Source of the DNA: Falsiruegeria mediterranea M17
GTDB lineage: Bacteria > Pseudomonadota > Alphaproteobacteria > Rhodobacterales > Rhodobacteraceae
NCBI RefSeq assembly: GCF_900302455.1
Contig: NZ_ONZG01000005.1
Location: 248,001 to 312,000, forward strand
Length of the DNA stretch: 64,000 bases
Reading direction: 5' to 3'
Part shown: positions 25,782-35,105 of the stretch, one piece after another
How the letters are laid out: every line of letters begins with the position of its first letter
Numbering within the stretch: the first letter of the stretch is position 1
Notes under the pieces: generated by a model
Databases searched by the model: none
Seen by the model: the letters and a program-made list of their open reading frames with translations, nothing else
Told to the model about the DNA's origin: nothing
Made by a program: the position numbers and the translations under genes

Positions 25782-26968
25782 ACAGATTTCTCCTGCGGCT
25801 TGCCGCTTGCGGCATGTATCTCGGAAACTGACAGTCCAATCTCGGTCAGAATGGCGTCCGTGTCATCGCCTACGTCCGCAACATCAAGTGAAGTCGGGCT
25901 TGGCATGTTGCCGTCCACTTCGATTGGCAGGCCCGGTGCTCGAAACGTGTGGCCGTCGGGCAAATGTGAAAGATGCAAGCCACCCGGCCGCATAACATGG
26001 GGATCCCGGTACATGTCGGCCGGACGATTGATTGGCGAAAATGGAATCCCAGAGGCCTCGAAAATCTCAACCAACATATCAAAGTCGTGTTTCCTGATCG
26101 CTTCGGCGAAAATCGGAAGCGTCCAAACCCGGGCTTCAATCTGGTCCATTTTGGCCTGTAGACGAGCATCTTCCAGCAAGTGCTCCAACCCCAATGATTT
26201 GCACAGAATAATCCAATGCCCTTCGGTCACAGCGCCGACAAATATCTGCCTTTGATCGCGCGTGTCGAAGATGTCATAGACTGGCCAGGAAAACTCCCGC
26301 TCAGGCATTGGAGACGGTTCGTGCCCATCCAGATCGAACTGCACCATATGTTGCATGACCAGCATCAGGCAGTTCTCAAAAAGGCCGATCCTTAAAGCCC
26401 GCCCAGTACCGGTTTCGCGACGCTCCATCAGCGCACCAAGCACCGCTAGCGCCCCAAAGAGCCCCCCCATAATGTCGTTTGCCGAGGACCCGATACGCAG
26501 CGGTCGACCTTTCGGACCGGTCATATAAGCGATGCCGGTCATCATCTGCACCACCTCATCCATCGCGGTGCGATCTTGATAAGGCCCATGCAAGAACCCC
26601 TTGCAAGAGGCGACAATCAGCTTCGGGTGTTTCTGACGCAAGGCCTCGGGCGCAAAACCCATCTTGGCGAGCGATTGGTCGCGAAAATTTTCAATGAAAA
26701 CATCTGCGGTCTGCAACAGCTTATCCAGTGTCGAAGTCCCCGCAGGGGATTTCAGATCCAGTGTGATAGAGCGTTTTCCGCGATTGAAGCTGGGGAAAAA
26801 ACCGCGCCCCATGCCGGTCAGGTGGCGGGTCTTGTCGCCGGCTGGGGGTTCGACCTTGATGACCTCTGCCCCCAAGTAGGCAAGAACCTGACCGCAGCTT
26901 GGCCCCATGATCATATGGGTCATTTCAACGACCCGAATGCCCTGCAATGGTTTGAACTCATCTGGCAC
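25778..26968 (-). CDS. Family III CoA-transferase (CaiB/BaiF)
   Basis: A 396-residue enzyme that moves CoA between carboxylic acids through an acyl-enzyme anhydride. The nucleophilic Asp is Asp137 (RTAMDEVVQMMTG). The N-terminal GIRVVEMTHMIMGPSCGQ and ITLDLKSPAG segments are typical. It is the first gene of the operon, with the lyase gene starting inside its stop codon. It probably activates the acid imported by the linked TRAP system; citramalate, itaconate or 3-hydroxy-3-methylglutarate are candidates by analogy. Confidence 0.9.
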   Translation of the reverse strand: MPDEFKPLQGIRVVEMTHMIMGPSCGQVLAYLGAEVIKVEPPAGDKTRHLTGMGRGFFPSFNRGKRSITLDLKSPAGTSTLDKLLQTADVFIENFRDQSLAKMGFAPEALRQKHPKLIVASCKGFLHGPYQDRTAMDEVVQMMTGIAYMTGPKGRPLRIGSSANDIMGGLFGALAVLGALMERRETGTGRALRIGLFENCLMLVMQHMVQFDLDGHEPSPMPEREFSWPVYDIFDTRDQRQIFVGAVTEGHWIILCKSLGLEHLLEDARLQAKMDQIEARVWTLPIFAEAIRKHDFDMLVEIFEASGIPFSPINRPADMYRDPHVMRPGGLHLSHLPDGHTFRAPGLPIEVDGNMPSPTSLDVADVGDDTDAILTEIGLSVSEIHAASGKPQEKSV

Positions 26969-27068
26969 CTGGCGTCCCCCTGCACACAGTCTCGATATCT
27001 CTGTAATCCAAAGACAGCAGTCCTAAAATTATAATGTTAATACACTACCGTTCTGATATTGAGAAAGC

Positions 27069-27992
27069 ATGGACAGCAGACAACTTCGCTACTTCGCCGC
27101 AATCTTTGAAGAGGGTGCCCTTGCGCGCGCCGCAGTTCGCGAAAGGGTCGCAGTTTCTGCGTTAAGCAGGCATCTCGCCAATCTCGAAGCCGAGCTTGGC
27201 ACACCCTTGTTCGAACGTCTGCTAAGGGGGGTCCGCCCGACCGCATCCGGCGCGCGTTTATACGAGCATGCGCGGATGATCTTAAGGTCCATGCAGGCCG
27301 CCAGCGCTGATATCAGGGATGCCGAAAACGAAGTCGCAGGTGAGATTTCGGTCGGATTTGCCCATTCGGCTGTCAAGGCGATCGGCGTGCCCCTGATGCA
27401 GCGTGTCTCACAAACCTATCCGAAACTCCGCTTGCATCTCTCCGAGATCTTTTCGGGTTCGACCACCGTTCAGCTTGCATCGTCCGAAGTGGATCTGACG
27501 CTGACCTACAACCAACTTCCGGATCCGCGTTTCAGATTCCAGCCGATTTTGGACGAGGAATTGGTATTGGTGGGGCGGCCGGATGTTGTAGGCGGGCGTG
27601 GCCCAATCAGTTTTGACGCCTTGCTCGACCTGCCGCTCATCATCCTGCGACAAGGGTTGAACACGCGCGCCGTGATGGACGACCCCTCCTTGCTCAAACG
27701 ACTGGAGGAACGCGCGCAATTCCAGATAAACTCAATCGTCGCAATTGGTGACTCTCTCCTGTCGGGCATCGGCTGTCTTGTCGGGACCGAGTTCATCCTG
27801 AAAGACCACATTGATACGGGCAAATTGGTGACCCGCCCTATTGTGAAGCCCAAACTCAACCGGACACTCTACATCGGTGAGTTGAGCGATCGCCCTGCGA
27901 CCTTTGCCTTTGAAGCCGTGCGCCAGTTGTGTGTTGAACTGACAGTCGAAGCAATAGAGACGAAACGTTGGAGTGCAACTCTGGCACACTAG
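27069..27992 (+). CDS. LysR family transcriptional regulator
   Basis: A 307-residue regulator beginning MDSRQLRYFAAIFEEGALARAA, with the recognition helix at VSALSRHLANLE and a full effector domain. It is divergent from the CoA-transferase gene with 100 AT-rich bases between (including TAAAATTATAATG at about 27022-27034), so it is probably the operon's regulator. It belongs to the NAC/CbbR-like subgroup by length and start sequence; no ligand can be inferred. Confidence 0.92.
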   Translation: MDSRQLRYFAAIFEEGALARAAVRERVAVSALSRHLANLEAELGTPLFERLLRGVRPTASGARLYEHARMILRSMQAASADIRDAENEVAGEISVGFAHSAVKAIGVPLMQRVSQTYPKLRLHLSEIFSGSTTVQLASSEVDLTLTYNQLPDPRFRFQPILDEELVLVGRPDVVGGRGPISFDALLDLPLIILRQGLNTRAVMDDPSLLKRLEERAQFQINSIVAIGDSLLSGIGCLVGTEFILKDHIDTGKLVTRPIVKPKLNRTLYIGELSDRPATFAFEAVRQLCVELTVEAIETKRWSATLAH

Positions 27993-28050
27993 CCGGGTTG
28001 ATCCTGAATAGGCCAAATTTGACCTCTTCTCCCATGAACCCAGTATGGCG

Positions 28051-28095
28051 AAGCCGCGACCAATGCCCCCTTCCCCGCCTTGGTGGCGCGGCTTT
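28051..28095 (+). terminator. Probable terminator of LysR gene
   Basis: AAGCCGCGACCA (28051-28062) pairs with TGGTGGCGCGGCTT (28081-28094), allowing a two-base bulge, over an 18-base loop and followed by T. It lies 59 bases past the LysR stop. The rest of the gap up to the convergent GntR gene holds nothing else I can identify. Confidence 0.45.
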
Positions 28096-28242
28096 GTTCA
28101 GGGGCCAACCTTGAGCGACCTAGAGTGAATTGGGATTGGCAAAAGCTGTCTGCGCCCTTCTAAGTGACATAAACCACGTGGACGCTGTTATGTGTGTGTC
28201 ACACATTCGTTGGTGGGCAATATGCCAGGATCAATCCGTATT

Positions 28243-28896
28243 CTACATTGCTTCGAGCGTGTGGACCAAGCCGTTGTCGATATGCTCTTCGAGAAATCTG
28301 ATTGCAGTGTCAGGATCGCGCGACAGAGCTGCATCAAGCATACCTTGATGCTCAGCGGCTGCAGCCTCGCCCCGGAAGGTGAAGACCAGCATCTGATACC
28401 GCAGGTATTTGTCGTAGATCTTCGAATGCAGAGACAGCAGGTTTTGTGAGTTGCATGCTCGAATGAGTGACAGGTGGAACTCCCAATCATACCGCTTCCA
28501 AGTTTCTTTTTCGGTTTCGTCGCCTGACTGCATCTGGAGTTCCATGCGCTGCAACTTGTGATGGGCAGCGACAACATCCCCTTCCCAGTCCGTATCGCCA
28601 TTTGCAATCGACAGCCGTATAGCGTGCCGTTCCAATAGAATACGAAGACTGGCAATTTCGCGTAAATCTTCCTTGGAAACCGGCGTCACGAAAAATCCGC
28701 GCTGCTCTTCTGCGGTGACAAAACCATCGCTGGCCAACCGGTTGAGCGTCTCCCGCAAGGTCGAGACGCTGGCGGAATAACGCGTCTTCAGATCATCAAG
28801 CTTCAATTTCGAGCCGGGCGCAAGTGTGCCGAAAATGATGTCACGTTTGATGCGTTCGAACGTAGAAGAGCCAACGGTGGGCGGCGGTTTGGCCAT
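28243..28896 (-). CDS. GntR family transcriptional regulator (FadR subfamily, FCD domain)
   Basis: A 217-residue repressor-type protein. The winged helix at about 10-75 includes TLAPGSKLKLDDLKTRYSAS, and the C-terminal all-helical FCD ligand-binding domain (about 85-210) has the conserved ERHAIRLSI and FHLSLIRAC stretches that carry the metal-binding acid and His residues. It is divergent from the dehydrogenase/TRAP/dehydratase operon and probably represses it in the absence of the substrate. Confidence 0.92.
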   Translation of the reverse strand: MAKPPPTVGSSTFERIKRDIIFGTLAPGSKLKLDDLKTRYSASVSTLRETLNRLASDGFVTAEEQRGFFVTPVSKEDLREIASLRILLERHAIRLSIANGDTDWEGDVVAAHHKLQRMELQMQSGDETEKETWKRYDWEFHLSLIRACNSQNLLSLHSKIYDKYLRYQMLVFTFRGEAAAAEHQGMLDAALSRDPDTAIRFLEEHIDNGLVHTLEAM

Positions 28897-29004
28897 GGAG
28901 CAACCCGATCAGACAAGGAATTTCCTTTCAAATAACATCTCTTCAATGACCATACAATTCCGTATTATTTATGGCGAAGTATAAAATATATGATATTATT
29001 GATT

Positions 29005-29014
29005 TGATCGATCA
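29005..29014. promoter_or_regulatory. Candidate GntR operator palindrome
   Basis: TGATCGATCA is a perfect 10-bp palindrome in the 197-base divergent gap between gntR and the dehydrogenase gene, next to an AT-rich stretch (28970-29004) that could hold promoter elements. Assignment to the adjacent GntR protein is inferred from position only. Confidence 0.35.
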
Positions 29015-29093
29015 TGACGATTAGGCTCTCTGAAACGCGCGATTGATTCCCTGTTTAACGGGGAAATCAGTCCAACTTGGGGAGGTGACCTTT

Positions 29094-30239
29094 TTGGCGT
29101 CATCCAAACACAACAACGCGGCAATCCGAACGCGCCTGGCCATTGCGGGCATCGGCCTTGTCGGGCAACGTCATGCGGATGCCATTGCGCAAGTGTCCGA
29201 CACGACCCTGTGCGCCGTCGTTGATCCAAGTGATGCGGGAAAGGTGGCGGCGGAACGGCTGGGCGTTCCCTGGTTTGACGACCTGAATACTATGATCCTA
29301 GCACAGGCCCCTGACGGGATCATCCTGTCGACACCAACCAAACTGCATGTTGACCAAGGGGCCGCGTGCCTGGACGCAGGAATCCCGGTGCTGATCGAAA
29401 AGCCGCTGGCGGATGATCTGCGTGCGGCTAAGATATTGGTCGAAAGCGCCGAACAGGCAAATGTCGCGCTTTTGGTTGGGCATCACCGGCGTCACAATCC
29501 GCTTATTCGCAAGGCCCATGAACACATCAAACGCGGCACGATCGGGGCTGTGCGCGCGGTTCAGGCGACCTGTTGGTTTTACAAGCCCGACACCTACTTT
29601 GACGTGGCACCCTGGCGAAAGCAGGTTGGGGCCGGACCGATTTCCGTAAACCTGGTGCATGACATCGACTTGCTGCGGCATCTGTGCGGGGAAATCGTGA
29701 GCGTCCAGGCTCAGGCCGCGCCCTCTGACCGTGGATATGAAAACGAAGACGTAGCCGCCGCCTTGCTGAGGTTCGCAAACGGGGCCATTGGCACGATCAC
29801 GGTTTCGGACAGTATCGTTGCCCCTTGGAGCTGGGAGATGACGGCGCATGAGTACCCCATCTACCCGACAACCTCGCAAAGTGCCTATCAGATCGGCGGC
29901 AGCCATGGGTCATTGTCGGTTCCCGACCTGACCCTATGGACCCACAACGAGCGTCGCGATTGGTGGACGCCCATCTCCGCCACTTCGGTCACGCGGGATA
30001 CGTCTGATCCGTTGATCAACCAAATGGCCCATTTCGCCGCTGTCATCCGCGGCGAAGAGGTACCTTTGGTCTCCGGGCGCGAGGGGCTGCGCAGCCTGGC
30101 CGTTGTTGATGCGATTCAGAAATCCGCGAAAACCAACACCCTCATCCACCTTGATGAGGCCGACGGCGACGACAGGTTGGGCAAAGTCATGAGCCAAACG
30201 ACAAAAACAAACGAAACGAAAGCGAAAATCGCAAATTAG
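29094..30239 (+). CDS. Gfo/Idh/MocA family dehydrogenase
   Basis: NAD(P)-dependent oxidoreductase, 381 residues. The N-terminal Rossmann motif is RLAIAGIGLVGQRHADAI, followed by the EKPLADDL motif with the catalytic-site Lys, and later the HDIDLLRHL region carrying the second active-site residues. I place the start at the TTG at 29094, nine bases after GGAGG; a GTG at 29085 sits too close to that ribosome site. It is the first gene of the operon with TRAP genes and a dehydroshikimate-dehydratase-type enzyme, so a quinate/shikimate dehydrogenase-like role is a fair guess. Confidence 0.88.
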   Translation: MASSKHNNAAIRTRLAIAGIGLVGQRHADAIAQVSDTTLCAVVDPSDAGKVAAERLGVPWFDDLNTMILAQAPDGIILSTPTKLHVDQGAACLDAGIPVLIEKPLADDLRAAKILVESAEQANVALLVGHHRRHNPLIRKAHEHIKRGTIGAVRAVQATCWFYKPDTYFDVAPWRKQVGAGPISVNLVHDIDLLRHLCGEIVSVQAQAAPSDRGYENEDVAAALLRFANGAIGTITVSDSIVAPWSWEMTAHEYPIYPTTSQSAYQIGGSHGSLSVPDLTLWTHNERRDWWTPISATSVTRDTSDPLINQMAHFAAVIRGEEVPLVSGREGLRSLAVVDAIQKSAKTNTLIHLDEADGDDRLGKVMSQTTKTNETKAKIAN

Positions 30240-30281
30240 GCACACAATACGTGCCAAACTATTGTCTTGGGAGGACACGAC

Positions 30282-31289
30282 ATGATCACTAAACTTACAC
30301 GACGCGCAGCGCTTGCGTCCGTTGCAGCCTTTGGTCTTGCTACCAGTATTGCAACCACGGCAAGCGCAGATGGCATGACCTTCACAATGGCCACATCCGG
30401 GTCGGAAACCGATCAACGCTCTGTTGCGCTCGCCGATGTGTTTGCCCCGATGGTCGCGGGTTTTGCGGATTACAAACCAGGTTACAACGGCACGATGTTC
30501 GCCCAAGGTGCCGAACTGGAAGCCATCGCTCGGGGCAACCTGACGATGTCGATCACGTCTGCTCAGGAACTGGCGCAGTTCTTCCCCGAGTTTTCGATTT
30601 TTGCCACCGGATACGTCCATCAAGACGCAGCCCATCAGGTGCGCGTTTTTAACGATCCGCTGATGGACCCGTTCAAGGCCAAAGTCGAGGACGAACTGGG
30701 TGTCAAATTGCTGTCAGTGATGTACTTGGGCAAACGCCACGTGAACCTGCGCTTTACGCGTGAGGAAAAAGACATCCAAACACCCGCGGACCTCGCTGGT
30801 GTGAACCTGCGCATGCCCGGCACCGATGCATGGCAGTTCCTAGGCAAAGCCCTTGGGGCGTCACCGACACCGCTGGCCTTCACCGAAGTTTACACCGCCC
30901 TCTCGACCGGTGCAGTGGATGGTCAGGACAACCCGCTTCCCACCGTGGTCGACAAGAAGTTCTATGAGGTGACAAAGCAGATCGCATTGACCTCTCACCT
31001 GGTTGACCTGAACTACATCGCCTTTTCGAAAGAGACCTGGGATGCAATGTCGCCCGATCAACAGCTGATTGTTCAACGTGCTGCAGATGCAGCTGCCGCG
31101 TATGGCCGACTGAAACAACTGGATCAGGAAAATAACCTGGCCGAGTTCATCCGCAGCCAGGGCGTTGAAATCTACACCCCTGACCTGGCAGCGTTCCGCG
31201 ACCATGTTCAGTCGCAATATGTAGGGTCCGAAGCCGCAGCAAGCTGGCCCGAGGGCCTTCTTGAGCGCATCAATGAGCTTGGCAACTAA
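30282..31289 (+). CDS. TRAP transporter solute-binding protein (DctP)
   Basis: Periplasmic binding protein of 335 residues. The N-terminus ITKLTRRAALASVAAFGL resembles a Tat/Sec hybrid signal, with cleavage after ASA at about 30. The carboxylate-binding Arg motif is GVNLRMPGTDAW, followed by EVYTALSTGAVDGQDNP. The ATG at 30282 follows GGGAGGACACGAC. It delivers its ligand to the DctQM pair encoded next. Confidence 0.94.
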   Translation: MITKLTRRAALASVAAFGLATSIATTASADGMTFTMATSGSETDQRSVALADVFAPMVAGFADYKPGYNGTMFAQGAELEAIARGNLTMSITSAQELAQFFPEFSIFATGYVHQDAAHQVRVFNDPLMDPFKAKVEDELGVKLLSVMYLGKRHVNLRFTREEKDIQTPADLAGVNLRMPGTDAWQFLGKALGASPTPLAFTEVYTALSTGAVDGQDNPLPTVVDKKFYEVTKQIALTSHLVDLNYIAFSKETWDAMSPDQQLIVQRAADAAAAYGRLKQLDQENNLAEFIRSQGVEIYTPDLAAFRDHVQSQYVGSEAAASWPEGLLERINELGN

Positions 31290-31315
31290 GCAAGATTTGC
31301 GAGAGGGTCGATGTG

Positions 31316-31921
31316 ATGAATACAATCCTTACTCGGCTCTCTCGCATTGCAGAATTCATCGCCGCCATGGCTTTGGCGGCGGTTTTTGTAACGTTTTTGA
31401 TCCAGATATTTACCCGGTATGCGGCCAAGATCGCCTGGCTCGTACCCATTCCGCCGATCTCGGACTGGATGGCATCGCTGGAGCCGATCGGCTGGACCGT
31501 GAACCTGATTTCCCTGCTGTGGGTCTGGACCGTCTTTTTTGGATGCGCCTTCATCGTCCGAGCGCGGGACCACGTCACGTTTGACGTGCTCTATTTGGCA
31601 ACACCGCGCAAAACCCAACGCATTCTCGCGCTTTTGTCCGCCTTGGGACTGATCGCCGCCATGCTCTATTCGTTTCCCGCAACATGGGATGCGATCTTTG
31701 GCAACCGGTTGATGGACCTAAAGAAGATCCAGACGCTCAGAATGCCGATCACGGGCGACAAGATCGCAATCAAGTGGCTGTTTGCGGCTTACATCCTTCT
31801 CATGATCGCAACCATCGTCCGTTACCTGTGGCGGCTGTATTCCGTTGTTCGACACGGACCTCCAGAAACCGAGATGGAAGAGATACTTTCTGACAAAACG
31901 GGCGAGGAGGATGCATCATGA
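31316..31921 (+). CDS. TRAP transporter small permease (DctQ)
   Basis: A 201-residue four-helix inner-membrane protein. The third hydrophobic region (LISLLWVWTVFFGCAFIVRARDHV) carries the Arg-rich loop seen in DctQ proteins, and a longer loop than usual precedes it. The ATG at 31316 is used; a GTG lies directly before it. The stop overlaps the dctM start (ATGA). Confidence 0.92.
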   Translation: MNTILTRLSRIAEFIAAMALAAVFVTFLIQIFTRYAAKIAWLVPIPPISDWMASLEPIGWTVNLISLLWVWTVFFGCAFIVRARDHVTFDVLYLATPRKTQRILALLSALGLIAAMLYSFPATWDAIFGNRLMDLKKIQTLRMPITGDKIAIKWLFAAYILLMIATIVRYLWRLYSVVRHGPPETEMEEILSDKTGEEDAS

Positions 31922-33213
31922 GCGTTGAACTCCTCTTGGGCCTGATCGCCCTGTTTGGCATGGCGGCAATCGGTACACCTGTCGCGTTCTCAATCCTGGT
32001 TGGGGTCATCGTCTATCTTGGTGTTGCCGGTCAGGATCTTGCCATTGCCGGGCAGACCATGGTGCAGCGTCTGTTTGATGGCTTTCTGCTGTTGGCGGTG
32101 CCGCTTTTCATCGTCTCGGCGAATATCATGAACGCCGGGTCCATTTCCGACCGGCTGCTGAACTTTTGCATCGCCGTGGTCGGCCGGTTCCGGGGCGGCA
32201 TGGGACATGTCAACGTGGTGGCGTCGCTAATCTTCTCGGGCATGTCGGGCTCTGCCGTCGCAGATGCAGCTGGCATCGGAAAGATCATCATCGAGATGAT
32301 GATCAAAAGCGGCAAATACACGCGAGGCTATGCGGCGGCCATAACTGCGGCAACGGCCACCATCGGCCCCATCATCCCACCCTCTATCCCGATGGTGATC
32401 TACGCGCTGGTCTCAGGCGCTTCTATCAAGGATCTGTTTTTGGGGGGGATCATTCCCGGCCTGTTCATGGGGTTCGTCCTGATGGCGTTGAACGTGTTCA
32501 TGTCACATCGCCGTGGATTTGGTCGGGAAGACCCGGTTCCATTGCGGGACCTGCCCAAACTGACCGTTCAGGCCACGCCTGCCTTGCTGATGCCGTTCAT
32601 CCTGCTCTTTTGCCTGTATAGCGGCATCACGACCCCGACCGAGGCTGCGGCCATCGCAGCACTCTACGCGCTGGTCATTGCTGCGGGGCTGTACCGCGCC
32701 ATTAAACTCAGGACGCTGTATCAGGTCTTTGTAGACAGTGCCCGCGCTGCCGCCTCGGTGGGGTTGGTCATCGGGGCCTCGATGATCCTGACCTACATCG
32801 TCGTGCAAGAGAACATTCCCCAGGCTCTTTCTACAACGCTTGATGGGGCCAACATTCACCCGCTTGTCTTCCTGCTTCTGATCAATGTGATGGTCCTGTT
32901 GTTGGGCTGCATCCTAGACGCCACAGTGATCATCCTGGTCATCGTTCCCCTGTTCATTCCGACCTGCGAGGCACTTGGGATTGATCTGGTGCACTTTGGC
33001 GTTCTGATCGTTGTCAATTCCATGATCGGATTGATCACGCCGCCCTATGGCATCTTGCTGTTTGTCATCAACGCGGTCACGGGTATTCCCCTAAGGGAGA
33101 TCATTGGAGAGATCTGGGCATTCCTCGGTGTGCTGCTTCTGGCCCTGCTTGTCATGATCCTGGTGCCGGACATCGTGCTTTGGCTGCCGCGTTTGCTTGG
33201 ATATCAGGGATGA
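31918..33213 (+). CDS. TRAP transporter large permease (DctM)
   Basis: A 431-residue membrane protein with about 12 hydrophobic segments and the DctM motifs FSGMSGSAVADAAGIG and IGPIIPPSIPMVIYAL. A strong ribosome site, GAGGAGG, lies within the end of dctQ. Its stop overlaps the start of the dehydratase gene, tying transport and catabolism in one operon. Confidence 0.95.
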   Translation: MSVELLLGLIALFGMAAIGTPVAFSILVGVIVYLGVAGQDLAIAGQTMVQRLFDGFLLLAVPLFIVSANIMNAGSISDRLLNFCIAVVGRFRGGMGHVNVVASLIFSGMSGSAVADAAGIGKIIIEMMIKSGKYTRGYAAAITAATATIGPIIPPSIPMVIYALVSGASIKDLFLGGIIPGLFMGFVLMALNVFMSHRRGFGREDPVPLRDLPKLTVQATPALLMPFILLFCLYSGITTPTEAAAIAALYALVIAAGLYRAIKLRTLYQVFVDSARAAASVGLVIGASMILTYIVVQENIPQALSTTLDGANIHPLVFLLLINVMVLLLGCILDATVIILVIVPLFIPTCEALGIDLVHFGVLIVVNSMIGLITPPYGILLFVINAVTGIPLREIIGEIWAFLGVLLLALLVMILVPDIVLWLPRLLGYQG

Positions 33214-35105
33214 GCGGGATGTTGAAAACCTCTATCGCGACGGTCTCGATCTCGGGCAATCTGCGCGAGAAACTCGATGCAATTGCAGCAGCCGGATTTG
33301 ACGGTATCGAAATCTTTGAGGCCGATTTTATCGCCGACTCTGGAAGCCCTCGGGATGTAGGGAACATGGTGCGCGATCACGGGTTAGAGATCACACTGTT
33401 CCAACCCTTTCGCGACTTTGAAACCTTGCCGGAACCCGCGCGATCCAAGGCGTTTGATCGGGCCGAACGCAAGTTTGACGTGATGCAAGAGCTGGGTACT
33501 GATCTGGTGCTTGTCTGCTCGTCAGTGCACCCCGCGTCACTGGGCGGCATCGAACGGGCAGCCCATGATTTCCACGAATTGGGCGAGCGCGCCACAAAAC
33601 GCGGGTTGCGCGTGGGGTATGAGGCCTTGGCATGGGGGCGACACGTCAATGATCACCGCGACGCATGGGAGGTCGTGCGCCGTGCGGATCATCCCAACAT
33701 CGGCTTGATCGTTGACAGCTTTCACACCCTTGGCCGCAAGCTCGACCCTGACAGCATCCGCTCTGTCCCCGGCGACAAGATTTTCTTTGTTCAGTTGGCC
33801 GATGCCCCCCTGATCGAAATGGATCTGCTGTATTGGTCGCGCCACTTCAGGAACATGCCCGGCGAAGGTGATCTGGACGTCACCCGGTTCATGCAGGCGG
33901 TCATGGCGACCGGCTATGACGGTCCAATCAGCCTTGAGATATTCAACGACCAGTTTCGCGGCGGCAACCCGCGCACCATAGCCAAAGATGGTCATCGTTC
34001 GCTTGTCGCCCTGATGGACGACGTAAAACGCACCGAACCCGGGCTGAACGTTCACATGCCCACAATACCGCCTCGTGTTGCGGCGCTAGGATTTTCCTAT
34101 GTCGAATTCGCAACGCGCGGCGCTGAAGCCGCGGAACTGACGGCCAATCTGTCCTCTTTGGGTTTCGAACACGTAGGGCAGCATCTCAGCAAGGCTGCAG
34201 GCCTTTGGCAGCAGGGCGATATCCGCATCGTTGTGAATGAAGAGACCTCGGGTCACGCCGCCAGCAGTTGGAATGCCCGCGGGACGTGTGTGTGTGATAT
34301 GGGCTTTCTGGTCTCCAACGCGAGATCGGCGGCAACGCGGGCGTCAGCCCTTGGGGCAGATGTGTTCACTCAACCCGTTGGCGCCGGAGAGCTTGCAATC
34401 CCAGCCGTGCGGGGGTTGTCCGGCTCTGCCCTGCACTTTCTGGACGACAGCTCGGATCTTTCGCAGGTTTGGCAGATGGAGTTCTCTGCCAAGCCCGCCC
34501 CAGAAGGCGTTGGTCTGACCCACATAGACCACGTCGCGCAAACGATGAGCTATGAAGACATGCTCAGCTGGTCGCTCTTCTACACCACGCTGTTCGACAT
34601 GACCAAAGCGCCGATGGTTGACGTGATCGACCCGGATGGGCTGGTCCGCAGTCAGGCCGTCGAAGCGGCAAACGGCTCGGTTCGGGTGACCCTGAATGGC
34701 GCGGACAGTCACAGGACCCTGGCCGGGACGTTTCTGTCAGACAGTTTCGGCGCCTCTGTCCAGCACATCGCCTTTGCAACGCAGGACATTTTCAAAACGC
34801 TCGAACAGTTGGCCAAACGGGGTTTTGAAACGCTGCCAATCTCTCCGAACTACTACGATGATCTCGCTGCACGCTTTGATCTGAGCGACGATCTTGTCCG
34901 TAGAATGCAGGCCCGTGGTGTCCTGTATGACCAGACGGGCGGCGCCGACTTTTTCCAGGCCTACGCTCAGTCTTTTAGCGGAGGTCTGTTCATTGAGATC
35001 GTTCAACGGAACCAAAGCTACACGGGTTACGGTGCCCCCAACGCGCCATTTCGCATCGCTGCTCAAAAACGACTATCTCGCGCAAAGGGCGTTCCCAAAA
35101 CGTAA
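33210..35105 (+). CDS. Fused dehydroshikimate dehydratase (xylose isomerase-like TIM barrel + HPPD-like domain)
   Basis: A 631-residue two-domain protein. Residues 1-275 form a sugar-phosphate isomerase/AsbF-type barrel with a full metal set: Glu138 (GYEAL), Asp169 (IVDSFH), Gln195 (FFVQLAD) and Glu243 (LEIFND). Residues about 290-620 form a vicinal-oxygen-chelate/4-hydroxyphenylpyruvate-dioxygenase-like domain retaining His (THIDHVA), His (VQHIAFAT) and Glu (LFIEIVQR). This architecture matches bacterial QuiC1-type 3-dehydroshikimate dehydratases, which make protocatechuate. I start at the ATG at 33210, overlapping the dctM stop; an ATG at 33219 is also possible. The linked dehydrogenase and TRAP transporter fit quinate/shikimate use. 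Confidence 0.88.
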   Translation: MSGMLKTSIATVSISGNLREKLDAIAAAGFDGIEIFEADFIADSGSPRDVGNMVRDHGLEITLFQPFRDFETLPEPARSKAFDRAERKFDVMQELGTDLVLVCSSVHPASLGGIERAAHDFHELGERATKRGLRVGYEALAWGRHVNDHRDAWEVVRRADHPNIGLIVDSFHTLGRKLDPDSIRSVPGDKIFFVQLADAPLIEMDLLYWSRHFRNMPGEGDLDVTRFMQAVMATGYDGPISLEIFNDQFRGGNPRTIAKDGHRSLVALMDDVKRTEPGLNVHMPTIPPRVAALGFSYVEFATRGAEAAELTANLSSLGFEHVGQHLSKAAGLWQQGDIRIVVNEETSGHAASSWNARGTCVCDMGFLVSNARSAATRASALGADVFTQPVGAGELAIPAVRGLSGSALHFLDDSSDLSQVWQMEFSAKPAPEGVGLTHIDHVAQTMSYEDMLSWSLFYTTLFDMTKAPMVDVIDPDGLVRSQAVEAANGSVRVTLNGADSHRTLAGTFLSDSFGASVQHIAFATQDIFKTLEQLAKRGFETLPISPNYYDDLAARFDLSDDLVRRMQARGVLYDQTGGADFFQAYAQSFSGGLFIEIVQRNQSYTGYGAPNAPFRIAAQKRLSRAKGVPKT

